Assembly (NCBI GenBank): GCA_964433065.1
Contig: CAYSPZ010000036.1
Coordinates: 1 to 17,683 of the forward strand
Direction of reading: 5' to 3'
DNA length: 17,683 nucleotides
Source: RGIG3009 sp964433065
Lineage (GTDB): Bacteria; Bacillota; Clostridia; Oscillospirales; Acutalibacteraceae
The notes beneath the pieces are model-generated. The model saw nothing but the letters and a program-made list of their open reading frames with translations, had not been told where the DNA came from and searched no databases. Below, one piece after another: positions 7,334 to 15,376 of the stretch (position 1 is its first letter; each line of letters opens with the position of its first letter). The position numbers were made by a program, and so were the translations under genes.

Positions 7334-8263
7334 ATGAACATTGCAAACGGATTTACCGATCTGATCGGTAACACTCCCCTTTTGCGGTTACACCGACTGG
7401 AACAGGATGAAAATGCCGTCGGTACGGTGTTGGCAAAACTGGAATATTTCAACCCCGCCGGAAGCAGTAAAGATCGCGTCGCCAAAGCGATGCTCGATGC
7501 CGCCGAGGCAAATGGTGACATTAAGACGGGTGCCACTATCATTGAACCGACCAGCGGCAATACGGGGTTGGGTCTGGCGGCGGTTGCCGCTTCGCGCGGG
7601 TATCGCGTGATCCTGACCATGCCCGATACGATGAGCGAGGAACGCCGTCGCCTGTTGCGCGCTTACGGTGCCGAACTGATCCTCACCGACGGTGCCGAAG
7701 GAATGAACGGTGCCATCCGCAAAGCCGAAGCATTGGCAAACGAGATCCCGAACAGTTTTCTGCCGCGTCAGTTTGAAAATCCCCATAACCCCGACGCGCA
7801 TTTTCGCACGACGGGACCCGAGATCTGGAGGGATACCGACGGTAAGGTGGATATTTTCGTCGCGGGTGTCGGCACGGGCGGTACGCTTTCGGGTGTGGGC
7901 AACTATTTGAAATCCCAAAATCCCGCCGTTCGCATCGTCGCGGTCGAACCCGCGTCCTCGCCCGTGTTATCGGGCGGTAATGCGGGCGCGCACGGGTTGC
8001 AGGGGATCGGTGCGGGATTTGTTCCCCACACGCTCGACACCGACATATACGACGAGGTGATCCCCGTCACCGAGCAGGATGCCTACCGTTACGGACGGGT
8101 GTTGGCAACACGTGAAGGGATCCTGTGCGGTATCACGTCGGGCGCGGCATTGTGCGCCGCGTTCAACCTGGCACGTCGTCCCGAAAACGAGGGTAAGACC
8201 ATCGTTGTGTTGTTGCCCGATACGGGAGAGCGATACCTCTCCACCCCTTTATTTAACGATTAA
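7334..8263 (+). CDS. cysK: Cysteine synthase (O-acetylserine sulfhydrylase)
   Basis: 309 residues, the usual length of CysK/CysM enzymes. Signatures: IGNTPLLRL at the N-terminus, the PLP lysine Lys46 in NPAGSSKDR, the PTSGNTG substrate loop, and the glycine-rich phosphate cup GVGTGGTLSG. It makes cysteine from O-acetylserine and sulfide in the cytoplasm. The start ATG at 7334 has AAGGAG seven bases upstream. It is monocistronic, with its own promoter and a strong terminator, and divergent from the metY-metA operon; together these give sulfide-dependent entry to both cysteine and homocysteine. CysK rather than CysM is inferred from overall motif similarity. Confidence 0.95.
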   Translation: MNIANGFTDLIGNTPLLRLHRLEQDENAVGTVLAKLEYFNPAGSSKDRVAKAMLDAAEANGDIKTGATIIEPTSGNTGLGLAAVAASRGYRVILTMPDTMSEERRRLLRAYGAELILTDGAEGMNGAIRKAEALANEIPNSFLPRQFENPHNPDAHFRTTGPEIWRDTDGKVDIFVAGVGTGGTLSGVGNYLKSQNPAVRIVAVEPASSPVLSGGNAGAHGLQGIGAGFVPHTLDTDIYDEVIPVTEQDAYRYGRVLATREGILCGITSGAALCAAFNLARRPENEGKTIVVLLPDTGERYLSTPLFND

Positions 8264-8268
8264 CGCGA

Positions 8269-8304
8269 ATATGCCGTGACCGATCGGTCACGGCATATTT
8301 TTTT
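8269..8304 (+). terminator. Terminator after cysteine synthase gene
   Basis: A perfect 13-bp stem (ATATGCCGTGACC with GGTCACGGCATAT, GATC loop) is followed by a run of T. Confidence 0.95.
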
Positions 8305-8349
8305 GTGTGCGGGCATACTATACAGTACATTGCAAGAGGAGGTTTGGAT

Positions 8350-8820
8350 ATGAATGTAAAGAAAATCGATTGGAAAGCGCTTCTCTTTTTCCTCGGGTAC
8401 ACGTGGATCCTTGCGGGAATCGGTTCGTTGCTCGGCGGATCTATGGATCTGAGTGCCTACGATCAACCCGCACTGACCCCGCCTGCGTGGGTCTTCCCCG
8501 TCGTATGGTCAATACTGTATACCTTGATGGCGGTTGGTGCCTATCTCGTATACGTCAGCGGCGACATCGACCGTCGTCGACCGTTGCAACTGTACCTGTT
8601 ACAGGTGGCGGTCAATATCCTGTGGCCGCTTTTCTTCTTCCGTCTGGAATGGCGGTTGTTTGCACTGGTATGGTTGCTTATGTTACTGGCATTGGTGGTT
8701 CTGACCGCCAAAGGTTTTTATCCCATTTCCCGCACGGCATTTTGGTTGCTCGTCCCCTATATCGTCTGGTTGGTGTTCGCCGCCTATCTCAATTTTGGAT
8801 TTTACGTGTTGAACGGTTAA
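8350..8820 (+). CDS. TspO/MBR family tryptophan-rich membrane protein
   Basis: 156 residues with five hydrophobic segments, the size and layout of bacterial TspO. Family signatures are PALTPPAWVFPVVWSILY in the first loop/TM2, NILWPLFFF, and the final WLVFAAYLNFGFYVLN. Bacterial TspO proteins sit in the membrane and bind porphyrins and related ligands; their physiological role remains debated. I start at ATG 8350 (MNVKKIDW) because AGAGGAGG lies just upstream; an in-frame ATG 45 bases earlier overlaps the preceding terminator region. No clear -35 is seen; the TATACA near 8319 is a weak -10 candidate. It is convergent with the phosphate operon, and the two share a bidirectional terminator. Confidence 0.9.
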   Translation: MNVKKIDWKALLFFLGYTWILAGIGSLLGGSMDLSAYDQPALTPPAWVFPVVWSILYTLMAVGAYLVYVSGDIDRRRPLQLYLLQVAVNILWPLFFFRLEWRLFALVWLLMLLALVVLTAKGFYPISRTAFWLLVPYIVWLVFAAYLNFGFYVLNG

Positions 8821-8826
8821 AAAGCA

Positions 8827-8853
8827 AACGCACGATACGTCGTATCGTGCGTT
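8827..8853. terminator. Bidirectional terminator between tspO-like gene and phosphate operon
   Basis: A 12-bp inverted repeat (AACGCACGATAC with GTATCGTGCGTT, 3-base loop) lies between convergent stops at 8820 and 8862. It is T-rich on the plus side; on the minus side it is followed by TGCTTTTT. Confidence 0.88.
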
Positions 8854-8861
8854 CTTCTTTA

Positions 8862-9482
8862 TCAGGTGTTCTTCATAATGATGGAACCGACACATTCGCT
8901 TACGTGTTCGCAAGCATCCGCGCAGGCTTCGAAGCAGTCGTAGATTTTGTACCAGCAAAGCGTTTTCAACACGTCGGTGGAGTTCTTGGTCAGTTCGTGC
9001 ACCGAAGAGAGGTACAGTTTATCACAGTCTTCTTCCACGTCGTTACACTCGATGATAAGCGAACGGATCTTTTTGGATTTCTTGAAATTCTCAAACTCGC
9101 TCATAATGGAGCAAAGCAGATCGCAACCTCTGACAAGGTTCTTCGCATATTCGATGGCAGGTGCCTCGATGGTCTTAATATCGTAAATGTACAGTTTTTG
9201 CATAACCTCTTCCAGAAGATCCAATACGTTGTCCAGTTGTTGACTCATCATGTCCAGATCTTCACGGTCGACGGGGGTGACAAACGCTTTCGCCAACGCC
9301 TCGTTCATTTCGTGTTTCTTCAGGTCGGCACTGTGCTCAAACCCGTGCATTTCGGTGAGCATCGTTTCCAGTTTATCCGCATCGTAGTTTTCAAGGCATT
9401 CCACCAGATAGGTCGCCGCCTTCTTGGAGAGTGCCGCGCACTCGGTAAAGTTGTCAAAGTAAAATTTATCGCCTTTTGCCAT
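8862..9482 (-). CDS. DUF47 (PhoU-like) phosphate transport accessory protein
   Basis: 206 residues, all helical in character, matching the DUF47/UPF0111 family distantly related to PhoU. It starts MAKGDKFYFDNF and has acidic helical pairs such as MHGFEHSADLKKHEMN and IECNDVEEDCDKLY. Family members are usually encoded next to PiT permeases and are thought to modulate them; that is exactly the setting here, 33 bp after the PiT gene. The start ATG at 9482 has AAAGGAA upstream. It is the last gene of a three-gene phosphate operon and ends at the bidirectional terminator. The exact biochemical function is unknown. Confidence 0.9.
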   Translation of the reverse strand: MAKGDKFYFDNFTECAALSKKAATYLVECLENYDADKLETMLTEMHGFEHSADLKKHEMNEALAKAFVTPVDREDLDMMSQQLDNVLDLLEEVMQKLYIYDIKTIEAPAIEYAKNLVRGCDLLCSIMSEFENFKKSKKIRSLIIECNDVEEDCDKLYLSSVHELTKNSTDVLKTLCWYKIYDCFEACADACEHVSECVGSIIMKNT

Positions 9483-9515
9483 AATTGTTCATTCCTTTCG
9501 ATTGTTTAACGTTTA

Positions 9516-10565
9516 TCAGGTGAATATAAACATAAAGATCTTGGTCATTATGTAGCCGACCAGTCCGCATCCGGGGAAGGTGAGTACCCACGTAAGCACC
9601 ATTTCTTTCACGACACCGAAATTGATCGCGGATACGCGTTTAACAGCACCCACACCCATAATGGACGTGGTTTTCGCGTGGGTGGTGGAAACGGGTAAAC
9701 TGAATACCGAACAAAACAGAAGGGAGATTGCCGCCGCAATGTCGGCAGAGAAACCTTGATATTTTTCCAGTTTCACCATATCCATACCGACCGATTTGAT
9801 GATCTTCTTACCGCCCATTGCCGTACCTAAAGCCATAACCACCGAGCAGACGATCATCAGCCAGATGGGAATGCTGATATCCGACGGCAGCGCCTGTCCC
9901 TGCGACATATATACGCAAAGCAGGATAACACCCATAAACTTCTGACCGTCCTGTGCGCCGTGCATAAATGCCATCGATGCGGCGCCGACGATCTGCGCAC
10001 CTTTGAAAAACGGTTCGGTCTTCGGTCTGTTCGCGTGATAGAACAGTTGGGTGACCACCTTGCAGACGATCCAACCCAAGCCGAAACCGAGCACGACCGA
10101 GATACCGATTCCGTAAACGACCTTGATCCATTCACCGCCGTTGACACCTTCAAAACTGTTGTGAATGGCGATCGCACTTCCGGTCAATCCCGCGATCAGC
10201 GCGTGGCTTTCGCTTGTCGGAATACCGAACACCCACGCGATGGTTGCCCACAGAACGATCGCAAACAGTGCGGCGCTGAGTGCGATGATCGCCATCTTCG
10301 AATCGTCACCGAAGTCGACCATTTTGGTAATGGTTTCGGCAACGGTAGCGTTGACCATCGTCATCACGAAAACGCCGAGAAAGTTAAATACCGCCGCCAT
10401 CAGGATCGCCGCTCTCGGCGACATACACCGCGTCACCACACAGGTGGCAATGGCATTCGGGGCATCCGTCCAGCCGTTTACCAGAATAACGCCGAGCGTT
10501 AACACCACCGCTATGAACAGCAGCGGGTTCGCCGTCATCTGACCCCAAAAAGATAAAATATCCAT
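9516..10565 (-). CDS. Inorganic phosphate transporter, PiT family
   Basis: 349 residues with about ten hydrophobic segments. The inverted PiT repeats are visible: an N-terminal NGWTDAPNAIATCVVTR and a C-terminal STTHAKTTSIMGVGAVKR. PiT permeases import phosphate, often as metal-phosphate, driven by cation symport. ATG at 10565 (MDILSFWGQM) is chosen because GGGAGG lies six bases upstream; further upstream in frame the reading enters the end of the preceding gene. The gap to that stop is 13 bp, so translation is probably coupled. It sits between a Na/Pi cotransporter gene and a DUF47 gene, giving one operon with two unrelated phosphate carriers. Confidence 0.94.
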   Translation of the reverse strand: MDILSFWGQMTANPLLFIAVVLTLGVILVNGWTDAPNAIATCVVTRCMSPRAAILMAAVFNFLGVFVMTMVNATVAETITKMVDFGDDSKMAIIALSAALFAIVLWATIAWVFGIPTSESHALIAGLTGSAIAIHNSFEGVNGGEWIKVVYGIGISVVLGFGLGWIVCKVVTQLFYHANRPKTEPFFKGAQIVGAASMAFMHGAQDGQKFMGVILLCVYMSQGQALPSDISIPIWLMIVCSVVMALGTAMGGKKIIKSVGMDMVKLEKYQGFSADIAAAISLLFCSVFSLPVSTTHAKTTSIMGVGAVKRVSAINFGVVKEMVLTWVLTFPGCGLVGYIMTKIFMFIFT

Positions 10566-10578
10566 CAAATACCTCCCT

Positions 10579-12330
10579 TTATACCAAACGGTAACGATCA
10601 CGGCATTCTTCGTACATTTCCATAAATCCTTGATCGATCGTTTTGACTTGATTTAAATATTGGTGCGTCTTGAAACTGTTGTGTTCCATCTCAATGATGG
10701 TGACCGCCACGTTGGAGCAATGGTCGGAGATGCGTTCGTAGTTGTTGAGAATATCCGACAACACAAATCCGAGTTCGATGGTGCATTCGCCCGCTTGCAG
10801 ACGGCGGATATGCCGCGCTTTGACGTTGGCGATCAAGCCGTCGATCACCTGTTCAAGCGGTTCTACTTTCGCCGCGAGGGTGAGGTCGTTTTGCTCAAAC
10901 GCGTCCACCGTCAAGGTTAGAATATCGGTGATGGCTTTGGTCAACACCGCCAACTCGCCAGATGCCGCTTCGGAGAAGGTCAGTTGTTTGTCGTTGATCT
11001 CCGCCGCGATGCGTACGAGGTTGACCGCGTGGTCACCGAGCCGCTCAAAATCGCCGATCGAATGCAACAGTTTGGATACCTGCGTACTGTCGCTTTCGGA
11101 CAGTTCTTTTGCGGACAGGAGAACCAGGTAGGTGCCCAGTTTATCCTCGTAGGTATCGATGTCGTTTTCGCTTTGGCGGATCTCTTCGTCCTTTTTTGCA
11201 CTGTAATTGTGAAGCAGGTCGATCGCGTCATTTAGCGTGGTCTTTGCGATGTTTGCCATTTTGACCGTACGATCGGTACATTCCGAAAGTGCCACCGACG
11301 GAGTGGACAGCAACCGCTTGTCGATGAAGGAATATTTGACTTCGCTTTCGCCGTCGTCCTTCACCGTAAAATTCGCGATCTTTTCCAGCATCTTACTGAA
11401 CGGCAACAACAGAATGGTGGTCACCACGTTGAAGATGGTGTGTACCAACGCGATACCGACAGGGTTGATGGGCGTATCGGTAAAGGTAAAGTTGAAAATA
11501 GCGTCCGCACCGTAGAACGCCGCCAAACATACCACCGTACCGATGAGGTTAAAGGAAATGTGTACCACTGCCACGCGTTTCGCATTTTTGTTAACACCGA
11601 TACTGGACAGCAACGCGGTCACACAAGTACCGATGTTCTGACCCATAATGATCGGTAATGCCATACCGAAGGTCAGACTGCCCGACATCGAGATGGTCTG
11701 TAAGATACCGACCGATGCCGCCGAACTTTGAATGATACCCGTAAACACCGCACCGACCAGTACACCGAGCAGCGGGTTGTTGAACATAAGCAGGATATCG
11801 GAGAAACCTTCCATCTCCTGCAACGGTTCCATCGCGTTACCCATCAGTTCCATGCCGTACATCAAGACGGCGAAACCGACGAAGATGGATCCGACACTCT
11901 TTTTCTTACTGCTTTTTGCCGCCATGATCATAACGATACCGATCAAGGCGAGAACCGGCGAGAAAGAGTCCGGTTTTAACAGGCGGATAAAGGGGTTTTC
12001 ACTTTCGATACCCGCCAGACTTAAGATCCAGGCGGTCAGGGTGGTACCGATGTTGGAACCCATAATGACACCGATCGTTTGGGATAACTGCATAATACCC
12101 GAGTTGACCAAACCGACCAACATCACCGTCATCGCAGAAGAGGATTGAATGGCGATGGTGATACCCGCGCCGAGCAGTAAACTCTTGAACGGGTTGGAGG
12201 TCATTCGTTTGAGCATCTGTTCCAGTTTGCCGCCCGCCAATTTTTCAAGTCCGGAAGACATCACGTTCATACCGTACAGGAAAAATGCCAGACCGCCGCA
12301 CAGAGTCAATATCATCGAAAGAATATCCAC
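10579..12330 (-). CDS. Na/Pi cotransporter family protein with C-terminal PhoU domain
   Basis: About 583 residues. The N-terminal half (to about 335) is a membrane domain of the Na/Pi-cotransporter II type, with the paired signatures QSSSA (62-66) and QSSAA (202-206) and the paired GSNIGTT and GQNIGTC. The C-terminal part (about 345-550) is PhoU-like, with two metal-binding style motifs, ERLGDHAVNL and ERISDHCSNV. It resembles YjbB/NptA proteins, which move phosphate with sodium; direction (import or export) cannot be read from sequence. The start is GTG at 12330 (family-typical MDI...LTLCGGLAFFLYG); an ATG five codons on is an alternative with AAGGTGG before it. It is the first gene of the phosphate operon, behind a probable PHO box. 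Confidence 0.93.
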   Translation of the reverse strand: MDILSMILTLCGGLAFFLYGMNVMSSGLEKLAGGKLEQMLKRMTSNPFKSLLLGAGITIAIQSSSAMTVMLVGLVNSGIMQLSQTIGVIMGSNIGTTLTAWILSLAGIESENPFIRLLKPDSFSPVLALIGIVMIMAAKSSKKKSVGSIFVGFAVLMYGMELMGNAMEPLQEMEGFSDILLMFNNPLLGVLVGAVFTGIIQSSAASVGILQTISMSGSLTFGMALPIIMGQNIGTCVTALLSSIGVNKNAKRVAVVHISFNLIGTVVCLAAFYGADAIFNFTFTDTPINPVGIALVHTIFNVVTTILLLPFSKMLEKIANFTVKDDGESEVKYSFIDKRLLSTPSVALSECTDRTVKMANIAKTTLNDAIDLLHNYSAKKDEEIRQSENDIDTYEDKLGTYLVLLSAKELSESDSTQVSKLLHSIGDFERLGDHAVNLVRIAAEINDKQLTFSEAASGELAVLTKAITDILTLTVDAFEQNDLTLAAKVEPLEQVIDGLIANVKARHIRRLQAGECTIELGFVLSDILNNYERISDHCSNVAVTIIEMEHNSFKTHQYLNQVKTIDQGFMEMYEECRDRYRLV

Positions 12331-12362
12331 CTTGTCACGACCTTCTTCTAAACTACCTTTTC

Positions 12363-12368
12363 AGTATA
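12363..12368 (-). promoter_or_regulatory. -10 element of the phosphate operon promoter
   Basis: Minus strand TATACT (12368-12363). At 17-bp spacing the -35 position reads TCCCTT, unlike the consensus, which suits an activator-dependent promoter with the nearby PHO box. Confidence 0.6.
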
Positions 12369-12400
12369 CGTTTTTTTGTCGAAAAAGGGAAGAGGGGTTA

Positions 12401-12417
12401 TGTTAAATCTATGTTAA
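12401..12417 (-). promoter_or_regulatory. Probable PhoP (PHO) box
   Basis: Minus strand TTAACA-TAGAT-TTAACA: two exact hexamer direct repeats with a 5-base gap (11-bp period), matching the TT(A/C/T)ACA-N5 form bound by Bacillus PhoP. It lies about 32 bp upstream of the -10 of a phosphate transport operon. Function is inferred from motif and context. Confidence 0.72.
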
Positions 12418-12440
12418 ATTTTGGTATCCACAAACAGAAA

Positions 12441-12474
12441 ACGAACCGTGCGTTCGGTTGAACGCACGGTTCGT
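12441..12474 (-). terminator. Terminator after P-type ATPase gene
   Basis: A perfect 15-bp inverted repeat (ACGAACCGTGCGTTC and its complement, 4-base loop) starts 12 bp past the ATPase stop. On the minus strand it runs on into TTTTCTGTTTG. Confidence 0.9.
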
Positions 12475-12486
12475 AACGGTTATGCA

Positions 12487-15126
12487 TTACTTTTTGGCAA
12501 TACCGCGCTGGATCAGTTTGATCAGTTCGACGATCGGGATCACGCAGAAACCGATGCCGATCGCGATCAGGTACTCTTCGAGAGTAACAGCGGTAAAGCC
12601 GAACGCGTTAGCAAGGAAGGGAATCTCGCATACCGCGGTGGTCGCGATCAGAGAACCGATCGCGGCGATCAGCAGGGTCTTGTTCTGATGACCCATCGTG
12701 AACAGGCTGCCGCGTTGCGAACGCATATTGAAACTGTGGAAGATCTCAGCCATCGACATGGTGAGGAATGCCATCGTGGTGCCGTCGGCACTGTCGGTGA
12801 TCGCCCAGTCGCCCGCTTCGATGAAGTGACCGACAAAGTAGGAGATCAACACCAGCACGGATACCAGTACACCCTGATACAACACGTCAACGCCCATACC
12901 GCCTGCAAAGATACCCGCTTTCGCGTCACGGGGTTTGCGGCGCATAATGTCGCGTTCGGCTTTTTCCATACCGAGCGCCAATGCCGGGAAACAGTCGGTA
13001 ACGAGGTTGATCCACAACAGGTGAACGGGTTTCAAGATGGTAAAGCCCATCATCGTCGCGGCGAAGATACAAATGACTTCGCTCATATTCGAACCCAGCA
13101 GGAACTGGATCGCTTTACGGATATTGTCGTAGATACGACGGCCTTCTTCGACCGCGCCCACGATGGTAGCGAAGTTATCGTCCGCCAACACCATATCCGC
13201 CACGTTTTTGGTCACGTCGGTACCGGTGATACCCATGCCGACGCCGATATCCGCCGATTTGATGGAGGGTGCATCGTTGACACCGTCACCCGTCATCGCG
13301 GTGACGTAACCCGCTTTGCGCCACGCGTTGACGATACGCGTTTTGTGTTCGGGTTGCACGCGGGCATACACGCTGATGTTCATAAACTCGGCTTCGAATT
13401 CCTCGTCGGACATCTCGTTGAGTTGGGCACCCGTGATGGCTTTGCCCCCTTCGGTCAGAATGCCGAGTTCTTTAGCGATCGCGATGGCGGTGTCGACGTG
13501 GTCACCCGTGATCATGACGGCACGAACACCCGCGCTGTGGCACTGTTCGATCGCCGCGCATACTTCGGGACGAACGGGATCGATCATACCGCTGAGGCCC
13601 ACGAAACACAGATCGGTTTCCAGCGTTTCGGGTTCGTACGACGCGGGAGCCGCATCCCATACGCGACGGGCACATGCCAGCACGCGCAACGCTTTGTCCG
13701 CCATTGCTTTGTTTGCCGCCAGAATGGTGGCTTTGTACGCTTCGGTCATCGGAACGGCAACGCCGTTTTCGAGATAGTGGGTGCAACGGTCGATGACCAC
13801 GTCGGGCGCACCTTTGGTGTATTGCACCACGGTGTTGTCCGAAAGGGTGTGTACGGTGGTCATCATCTTACGGGACGAATCGAACGGTGCTTCGCCGCAA
13901 CGGGGATACTGTGTCACCAGATTCGCTTTGCGCAATCCCAGTTTCTCCGACCACGCGACCAGTGCCGCTTCGGTCGGTTCACCGGTGATGTTGCCTTCGT
14001 CGTCCGCCTGTGCGTCACTGCACAGCGCCATTGCCGACGCGAGCAACGCTTCGTCTTCGCCGAAGTGTTCCACGACGGTCATTTTATTTTGGGTAAGGGT
14101 ACCCGTTTTATCCGAGCAGATGATCTGCGCGCAACCGAGCGTTTCCACCGCCGTCAAACGACGGATGATGGCATTGCGCTTGGACATATTGGTCACACCG
14201 ATGGAAAGCACCACCGTAACCACCGCCGCCAAACCTTCGGGAATCGCGGCGACCGCGAGCGACACGGCGATCATAAAGGAATCCAGCACCACACCGAATT
14301 CAAACGAAGGCGCGCGAAGCAATTGAACGGCAAACACCGCTACGCAGATGCCGAGTACCAACCAGGTAAGCGTTTGGGACAACTGGCTGAGTTTGATCTG
14401 CAAGGGGGTCTTGCCCTCTTCCGCTTGCGCCAACGCGCCTGCGATCTTACCCATTTCGGTATCCATACCCGTGGCGGTAACCACCGCCGTACCGCGCCCG
14501 TACACCACCGTACCGCCCATATAGACCATATTTTTACGGTCGCCGAGCGGCACGTCTTTTGCACCGTCTTCCAAACGGATGATCTCAATAAATTTGGTAA
14601 CGGGGACCGATTCACCCGTCAGCGCCGCTTCTTCGATCTGCAGGCTGGCGCTTTCAAGCAGTCGCGCGTCCGCAGGGACTGCGTCGCCCGCTTCCAGCAG
14701 GATCACGTCACCGACCACCAGATCTTCACTGTGGACGATGGTGACGACCCCGTCACGTAACACTTTGGAAGTAGCGGCGGACATTTCCTGCAACGCTTCG
14801 ATGGCTTTTTCGGCTTTACTCTCCTGATACACGCCCAGCACCGCGTTGATGATAACCACCGCTAAAATGATGATAACGTCGGTGAAACTCTCGTTTTCGA
14901 CCACCGCCAACACACCGCTGACCGCCGCCGCGACCAACAAAATGATGATCATCGGGTCGGACAATTGCTCCATAAACCGCCGAAACAGCGATTTACCGGG
15001 CGCGGCTTCCAGTTTGTTTTTACCGTTTGCTTCCAAACGGCGCGCGGCCTCTTCTTTGCTGAGACCTTTGACGAAAGAACCGAGTTGTTCCAATACCGCT
15101 TGTTTGTCTTCACAATAATGTTTCAC
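12487..15126 (-). CDS. P2A-type cation ATPase (Ca2+/Mn2+ exporter)
   Basis: 879 residues from GTG at 15126 (VKHYCEDK), chosen because AAAGGAAG lies just upstream; the longer open frame reads back through the leader RNA. Full P-type ATPase architecture: N-terminal cation-ATPase domain, actuator TGES (about 170-173), M4 PEGL (about 296), phosphorylation motif DKTGTLT (Asp near 339), and hinge MTGDGVNDAPS. Residues matching SERCA cation ligands are present: SNMSEV in M5, NLVTD in M6 and a Glu in MAEIF in M8, so a P2A (calcium-pump) assignment is firm. Such pumps can also carry Mn2+. The upstream leader looks like a Mn2+ riboswitch, so Mn2+ efflux is the likely physiological job (inference). It is monocistronic, with its own promoter and terminator. 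Confidence 0.94.
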   Translation of the reverse strand: MKHYCEDKQAVLEQLGSFVKGLSKEEAARRLEANGKNKLEAAPGKSLFRRFMEQLSDPMIIILLVAAAVSGVLAVVENESFTDVIIILAVVIINAVLGVYQESKAEKAIEALQEMSAATSKVLRDGVVTIVHSEDLVVGDVILLEAGDAVPADARLLESASLQIEEAALTGESVPVTKFIEIIRLEDGAKDVPLGDRKNMVYMGGTVVYGRGTAVVTATGMDTEMGKIAGALAQAEEGKTPLQIKLSQLSQTLTWLVLGICVAVFAVQLLRAPSFEFGVVLDSFMIAVSLAVAAIPEGLAAVVTVVLSIGVTNMSKRNAIIRRLTAVETLGCAQIICSDKTGTLTQNKMTVVEHFGEDEALLASAMALCSDAQADDEGNITGEPTEAALVAWSEKLGLRKANLVTQYPRCGEAPFDSSRKMMTTVHTLSDNTVVQYTKGAPDVVIDRCTHYLENGVAVPMTEAYKATILAANKAMADKALRVLACARRVWDAAPASYEPETLETDLCFVGLSGMIDPVRPEVCAAIEQCHSAGVRAVMITGDHVDTAIAIAKELGILTEGGKAITGAQLNEMSDEEFEAEFMNISVYARVQPEHKTRIVNAWRKAGYVTAMTGDGVNDAPSIKSADIGVGMGITGTDVTKNVADMVLADDNFATIVGAVEEGRRIYDNIRKAIQFLLGSNMSEVICIFAATMMGFTILKPVHLLWINLVTDCFPALALGMEKAERDIMRRKPRDAKAGIFAGGMGVDVLYQGVLVSVLVLISYFVGHFIEAGDWAITDSADGTTMAFLTMSMAEIFHSFNMRSQRGSLFTMGHQNKTLLIAAIGSLIATTAVCEIPFLANAFGFTAVTLEEYLIAIGIGFCVIPIVELIKLIQRGIAKK

Positions 15127-15151
15127 TTTTTCACGCTTCCTTTCTCTTTTT

Positions 15152-15187
15152 AAAACAAAACCGGTCACAACAAAAGGTCGTGCCGGT
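15152..15187 (-). terminator. Riboswitch expression-platform terminator
   Basis: On the minus strand ACCGG-CACGA pairs with TTGTG-A-CCGGT (one bulged A), followed by TTTTGTTTT. An overlapping alternative helix GGTCGTG (15214-15208) with CACGACC (15182-15176) would disrupt it and act as antiterminator. Confidence 0.7.
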
Positions 15188-15224
15188 AAAAGAAAACGAG
15201 AGAGTAACACGACCGTTTGTGCGT

Positions 15225-15310
15225 ATGAGTCTCACAAATTAAAGCAGACCGAGCGAAACCGCCGTGTTGTTGATCTGCTCCGCCGTTAAAAACGGCTGCT
15301 ACTCCCTCAC
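15225..15310 (-). promoter_or_regulatory. yybP-ykoY type (Mn2+) riboswitch aptamer
   Basis: On the minus strand, P1 GTGAG (15310-15306) pairs with CTCAT (15229-15225). It is followed directly by the conserved loop GGAGTAGC, then a GCCGTT/AACGGC hairpin, a GCAGA/TCTGC arm enclosing TCAACAAC, and GAGA just before the closing P1 strand. This order matches the yybP-ykoY family, known to sense Mn2+ and to precede metal exporters including P2A ATPases. Assigned by eye without a covariance model. Confidence 0.75.
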
Positions 15311-15326
15311 TGGAATTATTTGTTAT

Positions 15327-15356
15327 ATCATATCATTTTATTCGATCGGGTGTCAA
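15327..15356 (-). promoter_or_regulatory. Promoter of the riboswitch-ATPase transcript
   Basis: Minus strand TTGACA (15356-15351), 18-bp spacer, TATGAT (15332-15327). The predicted transcript start, about 15320, lies just before the aptamer. Confidence 0.8.
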
Positions 15357-15376
15357 GTGGTATTACGTCAAAAAAA

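Noticed and set aside
8307..9509. 400-codon plus-strand frame spanning the tspO-like gene and the opposite strand of the DUF47 gene
   Set aside because: It crosses a strong terminator and overlaps two better-supported genes; no domain is recognisable.
12421..14760. A 779-codon open frame on the plus strand opposite the P-type ATPase
   Set aside because: It is antisense to a gene with full P-type ATPase motifs, is rich in His, Arg, Gly and Asp as expected of a reverse-frame shadow, and shows no recognisable domain.
15127..15210. Upstream 28-codon extension of the P-type ATPase frame
   Set aside because: It runs through the riboswitch terminator, and the GTG at 15126 has a ribosome binding site at good spacing.
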